A DNA stretch of 46,200 bases from Hydrogenophaga sp. NFH-34 (GTDB taxonomy: Bacteria > Pseudomonadota > Gammaproteobacteria > Burkholderiales > Burkholderiaceae_C). This document shows positions 8,439 through 17,006 of the stretch, in pieces (positions within the stretch are counted from its first letter, which is position 1; every line of letters begins with the position of its first letter). The notes under the pieces are model-generated. The model searched no databases and was not told the origin of the DNA. It saw only the letters and a list, made by a program, of their open reading frames with translations. Both the position numbers and the translations under genes were made by a program. The DNA lies in assembly GCF_021401345.1 (NCBI RefSeq), contig NZ_JACBGE010000033.1, forward strand, positions 1-46,200, in the 5' to 3' direction.

Positions 8439-10193
8439 TCAGGCGCTCAGCGCCGCCACCGCCTGGTGGTGGGTGAGGAACACGCCGCCGCTCAGGTGCG
8501 CCAGGAAGTCGCTGCGTTCGAGCCGGTCCATCACCGGGCCCTTGACCTCGCTCAGGTGCAGCAGCACGCCCGCATCGCTCAGGCGCTGCTGGATGGTGCG
8601 CAGGCTTTCCAGCGCGCTGGCGTCGATGTCGTTGACCGCATTGCACAGCAGGATCAGGTGGCGCAGGTCCGGGTGGCTGGCCACCTCGGCCGCGATGCGG
8701 TCTTCCAGGAAGCGCGCGTTGGCGAAGAACAGGCTGCCGTCGACCCGCAGGCTCAGGATGCGCGGGTGCGTGGTCACGGCGTGGCGACGCACGTTGCGGT
8801 AATGCTCGGTGCCCGGCACGTTGCCCACCTCGGCGATGTGCGGGCGGCTGCTGTGCCAGATGTGCAGCGCCAGCGAAGCCACCACGCCCGCCGTCAGGCC
8901 GCTGACCAGATCGACCAGCAAGGTGGTGCCGAAGGTGAGCGCCTGCGCAGCGAAGTCGGCGCGCGAAAAGCGCCAGGTGCGCCCGAAGCTGGCGAAGTCC
9001 ATCAGGCTGCCCAGCGCCAGCAGGATGGTGGCGGCCAGCACCGCCAGCGGCAGGTGGCGCAGCCAGGGCGTGAGGAACAGCGCGGCCAGCCCCAGCAGCA
9101 CGGCGGTCAGCAGCGCGGCCACCGGGGTGCGGGCGCCGCTTTCGGCCACCACCACGGTGCGCGAAAAGCTGGCGCCCACGGCAAAGGCGCCGCTCAGGCC
9201 CGAAGCCAGGTTGGCGCCGCCCATGGCGCGCATCTCGGCGTCGGTGTCCACGCGCTCGCGCCGCTTGGCGGCCATGCCCTGGGCCATGGAAATCTGCTCG
9301 ACGAAGGTCAGCACCGCGATCAGCAGGGCCGGCAGCAGCAGCAGGCGCAGCATCTCGGGCGTGGTGTCGGTGAAGGCCATCAGGGTCAGGGCGGGCAGGC
9401 CTTGCGGGATCTCGCCGACCACCGCCAGCCCGCGCGCTTCCCAGCCGGTGTTCGCGGTGATGGCGATGGCGCCGATCATGATCAGCAGTGGCGCCGCCTT
9501 GCTCACGAGGTCGGCCGCGCCGGCCGGTGTGCCCAGGCGCCGCAGGCCGGGTTGGAGCCAGCGCCTGGCGGCCCACAGCGTGGCGACGGCGCCCAGGCCC
9601 ACGGCCAGCGTCAGGCTGTGCACCTGGGTGTGGTGCTGCCACAGGCTGCGCAGGAAGGCGCCCAGGTTCTGGCTGGCCAGCGGCATGCCCAGCACGTGGG
9701 GCAACTGGCTCATGGCGATCAGCAGGCCCGCCGCCGTGACGAAACCCGAGAGCACCGGGTGGCTGAGGAAACCCGCCACGAAGCCCATGCGCAGCGCACC
9801 CATGACCAGCAGCATCGCGCCGACCATGACCGCCAGCAGCGCACTGGCGGCGATGAAGGCCGGGCTGCCGGTGGCGGCCACCGCCCCCACGGCGGCCAGC
9901 GACATGACGGAACGCAGCGCCGCCGGGCCGGCGGCCACGACGGGGCTGGTGCCCATGAGGGCGTACACCACCAGCGGCAGCATGCTGGCGTACAGGCCCG
10001 TGACCGCCGGCATACCCGCCAGCAGGGCGTAGGCCAGTGCCTGCGGGATCAGCAGCAGGGTGACGACGGCGGCCGAGGTCAGGTCGGCCGTGAAGGTCGC
10101 CTGCGTGCAATCCCGGCCCCAGCGCAGCACCGGGAACCAGTCGGCCCAGCGGGCCGCAAGCCGGGCGGTGGCCGGGGCGTCAGTCGGGGGCAT
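8439..10193 (-). CDS. SulP-family anion transporter with STAS domain
   Basis: The 584-residue protein shows about ten to twelve hydrophobic segments over residues 40-430, the SulP start TADLTSAAVVTLLLIPQALAYALLAGMP and the FVEQISMAQ and GAFAVGASFSRT segments. A cytoplasmic STAS domain occupies about 470-580 (LRVDGSLFFANARFLED ... LCNAVNDIDASALESL). SulP proteins carry sulfate, bicarbonate or other anions; the substrate cannot be read from sequence. It overlaps the upstream mnmA by 14 bases and is probably co-transcribed with it. Confidence 0.85.
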   Translation of the reverse strand: MPPTDAPATARLAARWADWFPVLRWGRDCTQATFTADLTSAAVVTLLLIPQALAYALLAGMPAVTGLYASMLPLVVYALMGTSPVVAAGPAALRSVMSLAAVGAVAATGSPAFIAASALLAVMVGAMLLVMGALRMGFVAGFLSHPVLSGFVTAAGLLIAMSQLPHVLGMPLASQNLGAFLRSLWQHHTQVHSLTLAVGLGAVATLWAARRWLQPGLRRLGTPAGAADLVSKAAPLLIMIGAIAITANTGWEARGLAVVGEIPQGLPALTLMAFTDTTPEMLRLLLLPALLIAVLTFVEQISMAQGMAAKRRERVDTDAEMRAMGGANLASGLSGAFAVGASFSRTVVVAESGARTPVAALLTAVLLGLAALFLTPWLRHLPLAVLAATILLALGSLMDFASFGRTWRFSRADFAAQALTFGTTLLVDLVSGLTAGVVASLALHIWHSSRPHIAEVGNVPGTEHYRNVRRHAVTTHPRILSLRVDGSLFFANARFLEDRIAAEVASHPDLRHLILLCNAVNDIDASALESLRTIQQRLSDAGVLLHLSEVKGPVMDRLERSDFLAHLSGGVFLTHHQAVAALSA

Positions 10194-11346
10194 TGGCAGC
10201 TTCGGTGTGAATCACGCCGCCGCCCAGGCAGACCTCGCCGTCGTACAGCACCGCGCTCTGGCCCGGCGTCACCGCCCATTGCGGTTCGGCAAAACGCAGC
10301 GTGAAACCGGTGTCGTCGAGCGCGAGCGCGCAGGGGGCGTCGCTCTGGCGGTAGCGGGTCTTGGCCGCAATCCGGGTGGCGGTGGGGGCTGTGCCCGCGG
10401 CCCAGCTCACATCCTCGGCGCGCAGGCTGGGCGCCAGCAGCCAGGGGTGGTCGTGGCCCTGCACCACCCACAGGGTGTTCTTGGCGAGGTCCTTGCGCGC
10501 CACGAACCAGGGTTCGTGCTCGGCGCCGCCTTTCTGGGCGCCCTGGGCCTTGACACCGCCGATGCCCAGGCCCTGGCGTTGGCCCAGGGTGTAGAAGGAC
10601 AGGCCCACGTGCTCGCCGATGGTGCGGCCGCTCGGGTCCTTGATCGGCCCCGGTTCCTGGCTGATGTAGCGGTTGAGGAAATCGCGGAACGGGCGTTCGC
10701 CGATGAAGCAGATGCCGGTGCTGTCCTTCTTCTTCGCGTTCGGCAGGCCGATCTCGGCGGCGATGCGGCGCACCTCGGTCTTGGGCAGCTCGCCCACCGG
10801 GAACATCGTTTTGGCCAGTTGCGCCTGGTTCAGGCGGTGCAGAAAGTAGCTCTGGTCTTTCAGTGGGTCCAGGCCCTTGAGCAGCTCGTAGCGCACGCGG
10901 GCGTCATCTGTCATGTGCTGCCCGACGGGCTCGCCCGTGTCTGCTGCGACGCAGCGGACACGGGCGTAATGCCCGGTGGCGATCTTCTCGGCGCCCAGGC
11001 GCATGGCGTGGTCCAGGAAGGCCTTGAACTTGATCTCGGCGTTGCACAGGATGTCGGGGTTGGGCGTGCGCCCGGCCTGGTATTCGCGCAGGAACTCGGC
11101 GAAAACCCGGTCCTTGTATTCGGCCGCGAAGTTGACGTGTTCGATGTCGATCCCGATCACGTCGGCCACGCTGGCCGCGTCCAGCCAGTCCTGCCGGCTG
11201 GAGCAGTATTCGCTGTCGTCGTCATCTTCCCAGTTCTTCATGAAGATGCCGATGACCTCGTGGCCCTGCTGTTTCAGCAGGTACGCGCTCACGGCGGAGT
11301 CCACCCCGCCGCTCAGGCCCACCACCACACGTTGCTTGCTCGTCAT
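10180..11346 (-). CDS. mnmA: tRNA-specific 2-thiouridylase MnmA
   Basis: The 388-residue enzyme transfers sulfur to U34 of tRNAs for Lys, Glu and Gln. The ATP PP-loop VVVGLSGGVDSAVSA is at the N-terminus, the first catalytic cysteine is in GRTPNPDILCNAEIKF and the second in KKDSTGICFIGERPF, followed by the GQRQGLGIGG segment and the C-terminal beta-barrel. Length is as expected, with a short GGVKAQGAQKGGAEHEP insertion. A housekeeping gene; the SulP start overlaps its end. A GATAAT -10-like box lies eight bases before the ATG (11355-11360, minus). Confidence 0.95.
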   Translation of the reverse strand: MTSKQRVVVGLSGGVDSAVSAYLLKQQGHEVIGIFMKNWEDDDDSEYCSSRQDWLDAASVADVIGIDIEHVNFAAEYKDRVFAEFLREYQAGRTPNPDILCNAEIKFKAFLDHAMRLGAEKIATGHYARVRCVAADTGEPVGQHMTDDARVRYELLKGLDPLKDQSYFLHRLNQAQLAKTMFPVGELPKTEVRRIAAEIGLPNAKKKDSTGICFIGERPFRDFLNRYISQEPGPIKDPSGRTIGEHVGLSFYTLGQRQGLGIGGVKAQGAQKGGAEHEPWFVARKDLAKNTLWVVQGHDHPWLLAPSLRAEDVSWAAGTAPTATRIAAKTRYRQSDAPCALALDDTGFTLRFAEPQWAVTPGQSAVLYDGEVCLGGGVIHTEAANAPD

Positions 11347-11354
11347 GGTGTGCG

Positions 11355-11360
11355 ATTATC
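11355..11360 (-). promoter_or_regulatory. GATAAT -10-like box of mnmA
   Basis: On the minus strand GATAAT ends eight bases before the mnmA ATG at 11346. No convincing -35 or ribosome-binding site is visible, so the mRNA may have almost no leader. Confidence 0.4.
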
Positions 11361-11406
11361 CCGCCCATCCGATGGCACGATCAGGCGAAGGGACACCAGC
11401 GACACC

Positions 11407-12399
11407 ATGGAACTGCGGCAACTGCGTTACTTCGTGCGCATCGTCGAACTCGGCGCCATGAGCCGGGCGGCGCACGATCTGGACATGGTCCAGTCGGCCC
11501 TGAGCCAGCAGATCACGCGGCTGGAAGGGGAGCTGGCCACGCGCCTGCTGCACCGCACGCCGCAGGGCGTTTCCCCGACGGCGGCCGGCGCGGCCTTCTT
11601 CCGCGAGGCCAAACTGACGCTGCGCCATGCCGAGCAGGCGGTGCGGGCCGCCCAGGCCGCGCGCCTGTCGGGCAGTGTCACCGTGGGGCTGGCGCCCACC
11701 ACGTCGGCCGTGCTGGGGCTGCCGCTCATCCAGGCCATGCGCGAGCGCTACCCCGACGTGCGCCTGCACATGGTCGAGGCCATGTCGGGCCACATCAGCG
11801 CCCTGCTCAATGCCCGCGAGCTGGACATGGCCGTGCTGTTCGACTCGCGGCTGCAGCAGGCGCGGCAGGCCGGTGGCAGCCGGCGCTGGGAAATCCAGCC
11901 GCTGCTGGAGGAAGACCTGTTTCTGATGCGCAGCGCGGCCACCCCCCGGCTGCCGGCCGAAATGACCATGGCCGATCTGGCCGACGAACCGTTGATTCTG
12001 CCCACCGGCCCGCACGGCCTGCGAAGCACGCTGGACGCGGCGTTTGCCGGTATGGGTCTGGCGCCCCGTGTGGTGCTGGAGGTCGATTCCCTGGCCATGG
12101 TGATGGCCGCGGTGGACGCCGGCCTGGCGTCTTCGGTGCAGCCCTGGGCCGCGCTCGGCCGCTACCCCGACGCCGGGCAGCGCTTTCAGTGGGCGCGCCT
12201 GACCGACGTGCCCGCGCGCCGGGTGAACCTGCTGTGCAGCCTGTCGGACGACGAACTTTCGCCAGCCGCGCTGGCGGCGCGTGTGGTGCTGGCCGATTGC
12301 GTGCGCACCCTGGTGACCAGCGGGCGCTGGTCGGGCGTCACGCCGCTGGACGGCGCCGGGGTCACCGGCCCGCGCCGGGCGGGGCATCGGAAATCGTGA
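11407..12399 (+). CDS. LysR-family regulator, probable TcuR-like activator of tcuAB
   Basis: The 330-residue protein has the LysR N-terminal HTH (MELRQLRYFVRIVELGAMSRAAHDLDMVQSALSQQI) and a periplasmic-binding-like effector domain from about 90 to 300. It lies directly upstream of tcuA in the same direction, 115 bases away. Salmonella tcuABC is controlled by the LysR protein TcuR, so the same role is likely here. It also resembles the Nac/Cbl group. The tail after residue 300 is rich in Gly and Arg and probably disordered. Confidence 0.8.
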   Translation: MELRQLRYFVRIVELGAMSRAAHDLDMVQSALSQQITRLEGELATRLLHRTPQGVSPTAAGAAFFREAKLTLRHAEQAVRAAQAARLSGSVTVGLAPTTSAVLGLPLIQAMRERYPDVRLHMVEAMSGHISALLNARELDMAVLFDSRLQQARQAGGSRRWEIQPLLEEDLFLMRSAATPRLPAEMTMADLADEPLILPTGPHGLRSTLDAAFAGMGLAPRVVLEVDSLAMVMAAVDAGLASSVQPWAALGRYPDAGQRFQWARLTDVPARRVNLLCSLSDDELSPAALAARVVLADCVRTLVTSGRWSGVTPLDGAGVTGPRRAGHRKS

Positions 12400-12415
12400 T
12401 ACCCCCATGACCTGA

Positions 12416-12435
12416 CCCCGCTGCACGGCGCGGGG
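12416..12435 (+). terminator. Possible hairpin after the LysR gene
   Basis: CCCCGC and GCGGGG can pair across an eight-base loop, followed by CCGTCTTCC. It could separate the regulator from tcuA, but there is no clear T-run. Confidence 0.3.
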
Positions 12436-12514
12436 CCGTCTTCCTACATTCGCTCATCCGCCGGGCCTGCGCGCCCGGCGCCCCACGAGTGAAGAGCGAA
12501 AAGCGAGGAGACGC

Positions 12515-13975
12515 ATGTCGATGGACCCCGATGTCCTGGTCATCGGTGGCGGCAACGCGGCGCTGTGCGCGGCCCTGATGGCGCGCGAAGCCGGTGCCAC
12601 CGTGCTGCTGCTGGAGGCCGCGCCGCGCGCCTGGCGCGGCGGCAATTCCGCCCACACCCGCAACCTGCGCTGCATGCATGACGCGCCGCAGGACGTGCTG
12701 GTCGAGGCCTACCCCGAAGAAGAGTTCTGGCAAGACCTGCTCAAGGTCACCGGCGGCTTGACCGACGAGGCGCTGGCGCGGCTGGTGATCCGCCATTCGT
12801 CGTCGTGCCGGCCCTGGATGCGCCGCCATGGCGTGCATTTCCAGCCACCGCTGTCGGGTGCGCTGCACGTGGCGCGCACCAACGCCTTTTTCATGGGCGG
12901 TGGTAAGGCGCTGGTCAACGCCTACTTCCGCAGCGCCGAGGCGCTGGGCGTGCAGGTGCGTTACGAAACGCCGGTCGAGCGGCTGGAGATCGCAGACGGC
13001 CGCTTTGTCGCTGCGCACCTCAAAGGCGGTGAACGCATCGCCGCGAAAACCTGCGTGCTCGCGGCCGGCGGCTTTGAATCGAACCGCGACTGGCTGCGCG
13101 AGGCCTGGGGCCAGAACGAACGCGGCGAATGGCCGTCGGACAACTTCCTCATCCGCGGCACCGCCTTCAACCAGGGCGTGTTGCTGCGCCACCTGCTGGA
13201 AGACCACGGCGCCGAGCGGATCGGCGACCCGACGCAGGCGCACATGGTGGCCATCGACGCGCGTGCGCCGCTCTACGACGGCGGCATCTGCACGCGCATC
13301 GACTGCGTGTCGCTGGGCGTGGTGGTCAACCGCGACGGTGAGCGCTTCTACGACGAAGGCGAAGATTTCTGGCCCAAGCGCTACGCGATCTGGGGGCGCC
13401 TGGTGGCGCAGCAGCCCGGGCAGATCGGCTATTCGATCATCGACGCCAAGGCCATCGGCCGCTTCATGCCGCCCGTGTTCCCGGGCGTCAAGGCCGACAC
13501 CCTGCCCGAACTGGCGCACAAACTCGGCCTGCCCGTGGACAGCTTCATGCGCACGCTGGACAGCTACAACGCCGCCTGCCGGGTGGGCACCTTCGACCAC
13601 ACCGCGCTCGACGATTGCCACACCGAAGGCCTGGCACCCGCCAAGACGCACTGGGCGCGCCCCATCGACACCGCGCCGTTCTACGGCTACGCGCTCAAGC
13701 CCGGCGTCACCTTCACCTACCTGGGCCTCAAGACCGGCGATACCGCCGCCGTGCGCTTCGGCGGCGCGGCCAGCCCCAACCTGTTCGTGGCCGGCGAAAT
13801 GATGGCCGGCAACGTGCTGGGCAAGGGCTACACCGCCGGCGTCGGCATGAGCATCGGCACGGCCTTTGGCCGCATCGCCGGCGCCAACGCCGCCCGCGCG
13901 GCCCGGCAGCAGCCGGCCCAGCCCCTGGCGACGCTGATCGCCACCGAACAAGGAGCCCTGCATGCCGCCGCTTGA
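12515..13975 (+). CDS. tcuA: TcuA, FAD-dependent tricarballylate dehydrogenase
   Basis: The 486-residue flavoprotein begins with VLVIGGGNAALCAALMAREAG and ends with the fumarate-reductase-type FAD segment NLFVAGEMMAGNVLGKGYTAGVGMSIG. TcuA oxidises tricarballylate to cis-aconitate, passing electrons to FADH2, which TcuB reoxidises. Length and neighbours agree. The ATG has AGGAG seven bases upstream. The tcuB start lies inside its last codons (14-base overlap), so the two are co-translated. Confidence 0.88.
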   Translation: MSMDPDVLVIGGGNAALCAALMAREAGATVLLLEAAPRAWRGGNSAHTRNLRCMHDAPQDVLVEAYPEEEFWQDLLKVTGGLTDEALARLVIRHSSSCRPWMRRHGVHFQPPLSGALHVARTNAFFMGGGKALVNAYFRSAEALGVQVRYETPVERLEIADGRFVAAHLKGGERIAAKTCVLAAGGFESNRDWLREAWGQNERGEWPSDNFLIRGTAFNQGVLLRHLLEDHGAERIGDPTQAHMVAIDARAPLYDGGICTRIDCVSLGVVVNRDGERFYDEGEDFWPKRYAIWGRLVAQQPGQIGYSIIDAKAIGRFMPPVFPGVKADTLPELAHKLGLPVDSFMRTLDSYNAACRVGTFDHTALDDCHTEGLAPAKTHWARPIDTAPFYGYALKPGVTFTYLGLKTGDTAAVRFGGAASPNLFVAGEMMAGNVLGKGYTAGVGMSIGTAFGRIAGANAARAARQQPAQPLATLIATEQGALHAAA

Positions 13976-15134
13976 CGCCCTGGTGCGCGACGCCCACGCC
14001 CTGGCCATGGGCGACGCCGTGCCCGTTTCCGACGCCGAAGCCGAGGTGGCGCGCCAGTTGCAGATCTGCAATGCCTGCCGTTACTGCGAAGGCTTTTGCG
14101 CCGTGTTTCCCGCGATGACGCGCCGGCTCGAATTCCCCAAAGCCGACGTGCATTTCCTGGCCAACCTGTGCCACAACTGCGGCGCCTGCCTGCACGCCTG
14201 CCAGTACGCGCCGCCGCACGAATTCGCGGTCAACATCCCGCAGGCCATGGCCCGCGTGCGCGGCCAGACCTACCACGACTACGCCTGGCCGCCCGCGCTG
14301 GGCAAGCTCTACCAGCGCAACGGGCTCACGCTCTCGCTCGCGCTGGCGGGCGGGCTGGCGCTGTTCCTGGTGCTGGCGGTGGCCCTGAAGGGCGGGCTGT
14401 GGCAGGTGCCCGGCGCCGACTTCTACGCCATCTTTCCGCACAACCTGCTGGTGGGCCTGTTTGCGCCGGTGTTTCTGTTCGCCGTGCTGGCCCTGGCGCT
14501 GGGCGTGCGCCGCTTCTGGCGCGACGTGACGCCCGCCACCAGCGGCGCGCCCGTGAGCCCGCCGGCCGCAGCCGAAGCCACGCACGACGTGCTGCGCCTG
14601 AAGTACCTCGATGGCGGGCACGGCGAGGGTTGCCACAACGACGACGACGCCTACACGCTGGCGCGCCGCCGCTGCCACCACCTGACGTTCTACGGCTTTC
14701 TGCTGTGCTTCGCCGCCACCAGCGTGGCCACGCTGTACCACTACCTGCTGGGGCAACCCGCGCCCTACGACCTGCCCAGCCTGCCCAAGCTGCTGGGCGC
14801 CGTGGGGGGCGTGAGCCTGGCGCTGGGCACCGCAGGCCTGTGGCGCCTGAACCTGCGCCGCCACCCGCTGCAGGGCGACGCTGCCCAAAAGCCCATGGAC
14901 CGTGGCTTCATCGCGCTGCTGTTCCTCACCGCCACCAGCGGCCTGGCGCTGTGGCTGGCCCGTGGCACGCCGGCCATGGCGCTGGTGCTGTGCCTGCACC
15001 TGGGCGCGGTGATGGCGCTGTTCGCCACGCTGCCCTACGGCAAGTTCGCCCACGGCATTTTCCGCACCGCGGCGCTGCTGCGCCACGCGGTGGAAAAGCG
15101 CCAGCCCTCGCCCATCGGGCTGGGCGCCGACTGA
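13962..15134 (+). CDS. tcuB: TcuB, membrane Fe-S/haem protein reoxidising TcuA
   Basis: The 390-residue protein has two clusters of cysteines near the N-terminus (CNACRYCEGFC and CHNCGACLHACQYAPP), typical of two 4Fe-4S sites. Several hydrophobic helices follow, with conserved histidines (HHLTFYGFLLCF, LYHYLL, HLGAVMALFATLPYGKFAHG) suited to haem binding. TcuB passes electrons from TcuA-FADH2 to quinones. It is coupled to tcuA. No tcuC permease follows; a Bug binding protein does. Confidence 0.88.
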   Translation: MPPLDALVRDAHALAMGDAVPVSDAEAEVARQLQICNACRYCEGFCAVFPAMTRRLEFPKADVHFLANLCHNCGACLHACQYAPPHEFAVNIPQAMARVRGQTYHDYAWPPALGKLYQRNGLTLSLALAGGLALFLVLAVALKGGLWQVPGADFYAIFPHNLLVGLFAPVFLFAVLALALGVRRFWRDVTPATSGAPVSPPAAAEATHDVLRLKYLDGGHGEGCHNDDDAYTLARRRCHHLTFYGFLLCFAATSVATLYHYLLGQPAPYDLPSLPKLLGAVGGVSLALGTAGLWRLNLRRHPLQGDAAQKPMDRGFIALLFLTATSGLALWLARGTPAMALVLCLHLGAVMALFATLPYGKFAHGIFRTAALLRHAVEKRQPSPIGLGAD

Positions 15135-15191
15135 CGCGTCCCGCTTCCCTTTCCGTTCCACCCACCCATCCACCCCTGCGAGGAGACCACG

Positions 15192-16169
15192 ATGAAAAAA
15201 CGCACCTTGATATCCACGGCCGTGCTGGCCGGCGCCGCCCTGTTGCTGGGCGCCCCGGCCCAGGCCCAGGACTTTCCGCCCAAGAAGCCGGTGACCCTGG
15301 TGGTCGGCTTCGCGGCCGGTGGCGCCGCCGACGCCGCCGCACGCATGATCGCCAAAAAGCTGGGCGAGAACATCGGCCAGTCCGTGGTGGTGGACAACAA
15401 GGGCGGCGCGGGTGGCAACATCGCGCACCAGCTTGTGGCCAAGGCCACACCCGACGGCAGCGTGCTGCTGTTCGGCTCGGTCGGCCCGTTGACCATCGCG
15501 CCGCACCTGATGAAGGTCGGCTACGACCCGTTCAAGGATCTGGCGCCGATCTCGGGCGGGGTCTACTTCCCCAACGTGCTGGTGGTGCACCCGGGCACCG
15601 GCGCCAAGACCCTGGCCGAATTCGTGCAGTTGTCGAAGAAAAAGCCGGGCAGCGTCGACTTCGCCTCCACCGGCGCGGGTTCGGCCTCGCACCTGGCGGG
15701 CGAGCTGTTCAACCAGCGTGCCGGCATCGACATGGTTCACGTGCCCTACAAGGGCGGTGCACCGGCCATGCAGGATCTGCTGGGCGGGCGCATCGCGTCG
15801 TACTTCGCCGCGCCGCCCACGGCGCTGCCGCAGATCGAAGCCGGCAAGCTGATCCCGCTGGCCACCACCGGCCTCACGCGGCCGGCCTACATGCCCAATA
15901 TCCCGACGGTGGCCGAAGCGGGCTACCCCGGCTTCGAGGCCCTGAACTGGTATGCCTTCGTGGCACCGGGCAAGACGCCCGAACCCCTGCTGGAGCGCTG
16001 GAACCAGGAAATCGTGAAAGCGCTCAACGACCCCGAGGTCAAGGACGCCCTGGTCAAGCACGGCCTGACACCGCAGCCGACCACCCGCGCCGAATTTGCC
16101 GCCTTCATGAAGAAGGAGTCCGCGCAGTGGGCCGCGATCATCAAGGAGCGCAAGCTCAGCGCCAACTGA
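15192..16169 (+). CDS. Bug-family (TctC-like) periplasmic binding protein
   Basis: The 325-residue protein has a Sec signal peptide (MKKRTLISTAVLAGAALLLG, predicted cut after AQA near residue 25) and the Bug-family landmarks VTLVVGFAAGGAADAAAR, VDNKGGAGGNIA, VPYKGGAPAMQDLLGGRI and a C-terminal FAAFMKKESAQWAAIIKE. It binds carboxylates in tripartite tricarboxylate transport systems. The tcuAB context suggests a tricarballylate or citrate-type ligand. The membrane partners TctA and TctB are not in the window, as is common for Bug proteins in this order. Confidence 0.9.
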   Translation: MKKRTLISTAVLAGAALLLGAPAQAQDFPPKKPVTLVVGFAAGGAADAAARMIAKKLGENIGQSVVVDNKGGAGGNIAHQLVAKATPDGSVLLFGSVGPLTIAPHLMKVGYDPFKDLAPISGGVYFPNVLVVHPGTGAKTLAEFVQLSKKKPGSVDFASTGAGSASHLAGELFNQRAGIDMVHVPYKGGAPAMQDLLGGRIASYFAAPPTALPQIEAGKLIPLATTGLTRPAYMPNIPTVAEAGYPGFEALNWYAFVAPGKTPEPLLERWNQEIVKALNDPEVKDALVKHGLTPQPTTRAEFAAFMKKESAQWAAIIKERKLSAN

Positions 16170-16185
16170 GTGGCGCCCACGCCGC

Positions 16186-16222
16186 CGGGGCCGCTGCGCC
16201 GCTGAACAGCGCGTCGGCCCCG
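16186..16222. terminator. Inverted repeat between convergent genes
   Basis: CGGGGCCG (16186-16193) pairs with CGGCCCCG (16215-16222); the loop itself contains pairing GCGC segments. It lies between the convergent Bug gene and the ferredoxin gene and could terminate both. There is no T-run. Confidence 0.4.
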
Positions 16223-16238
16223 AACCCGGTCAACCGAT

Positions 16239-16562
16239 TCACCAGACCCCTGCGGGCGCCCGCAGGCGCTCGACCGTTTGTCCGCCGACCAGGTGCGTGT
16301 CGAAGATCTCGGTCACGTCTTCCAGCGTCACGTTGCGGTAGAGCACCGATTCCGGGTAGACCAGCACGTTGGCGCCCTGGTCGCAGGGGCCGATGCAGCC
16401 CGAATAAGTGATGGCCAGACCGTCGTAGGCCTGGCGCTTCTGCTGCTCGGCCCAGAAGGCCTGCAGCACCGCGGTGTTGCCCTTGGCAGCGCACGATCCG
16501 CGTGGGTGCTGAGGCGGGCGGTTCTGCGTGCAGACGAAGACGTGGCGGGTGGGGCGGGACAT
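16239..16562 (-). CDS. Thioredoxin-like [2Fe-2S] ferredoxin (nif-associated)
   Basis: The 107-residue protein belongs to the thioredoxin-like 2Fe-2S ferredoxins known from Clostridium pasteurianum and from the Azotobacter nif region. Cluster ligands are C11, C24, C56 and C60 (C-x12-C ... C-x3-C in SGCIGPC). It likely donates or receives electrons in nitrogenase function or maturation. It lies downstream of fixX in the same direction, separated by a dispersed repeat. GAGGAAAA before the ATG is a good ribosome-binding site. Confidence 0.88.
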   Translation of the reverse strand: MSRPTRHVFVCTQNRPPQHPRGSCAAKGNTAVLQAFWAEQQKRQAYDGLAITYSGCIGPCDQGANVLVYPESVLYRNVTLEDVTEIFDTHLVGGQTVERLRAPAGVW

Positions 16563-16630
16563 GGGTTTTCCTCGGATTCATGGAGGCGCCAACAGGCAGC
16601 CGGAGAGGGCGCAGCCATCGCGAAATGCCG

Positions 16631-16708
16631 CGGAGCCGGCTTGGCCGGGCCGCTGGCGTTGCCCCTTGAGGGGGATGCGGCGACACGCAGTGAGCAAGCG
16701 ACGGGGTG
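16631..16708. repeat. Dispersed GGARCCGGCTTTGCCGGGCCG-type element, copy 1
   Basis: An intergenic element starting GGAGCCGGCTTGGCCGGG, then a CCCCTTGAGGGG palindrome. Related copies lie at 25071-25143 and 26481-26550, all between genes of the isc-nif-fix block. It occupies most of the gap between fixX and the ferredoxin gene. Confidence 0.6.
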
Positions 16709-16709
16709 G

Positions 16710-17006
16710 TCAACCAAATTTAAACAGGATGCCGTGGCCGCCGCGCGGATATTCCCAGGCCACGTTGGTGTGCTCGGTGCAGATCACCCGGCAGCTGCCG
16801 CACTCCAGGCAGCCGTCGGTGATCAGGGTCACCGTGCCGTTGCCCTCGGCCTTGTAGCAGGCGGCCGGGCAGATGTAGGTGCAGGCCTGCGACTGGCATT
16901 CGTTGGCGCAGATCTCGGGCTGCTTGATCTGGATGTGGGGCCGACCGTGGTCGACCTTGTAGCGGTTCTGGAAGAGTTTTTCTTCCACGTTGACAACGGT
17001 GCTCAT
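16710..17006 (-). CDS. fixX: FixX, ferredoxin-like protein of the FixABCX complex
   Basis: The 98-residue protein carries ferredoxin cysteine sets (CANECQSQACTYICPAACY and CLECGSCRVICTEHTNVAW). FixX gives FixC its Fe-S centres and completes the FixABCX electron-bifurcating complex, which uses NADH to reduce both quinone and the low-potential ferredoxin or flavodoxin that feeds nitrogenase. Its start overlaps the fixC stop (ATGA). Confidence 0.95.
   Translation of the reverse strand: MSTVVNVEEKLFQNRYKVDHGRPHIQIKQPEICANECQSQACTYICPAACYKAEGNGTVTLITDGCLECGSCRVICTEHTNVAWEYPRGGHGILFKFG

Noticed and set aside
8229..10304. 691-codon plus-strand frame opposite the SulP gene
   Set aside because: Gln/His/Gly-rich antisense translation with no motif; the SulP frame is unambiguous.
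13728..16061. 777-codon minus-strand frame opposite tcuA, tcuB and the Bug gene
   Set aside because: Antisense shadow of three well-supported plus-strand genes; composition is typical of a non-coding frame.
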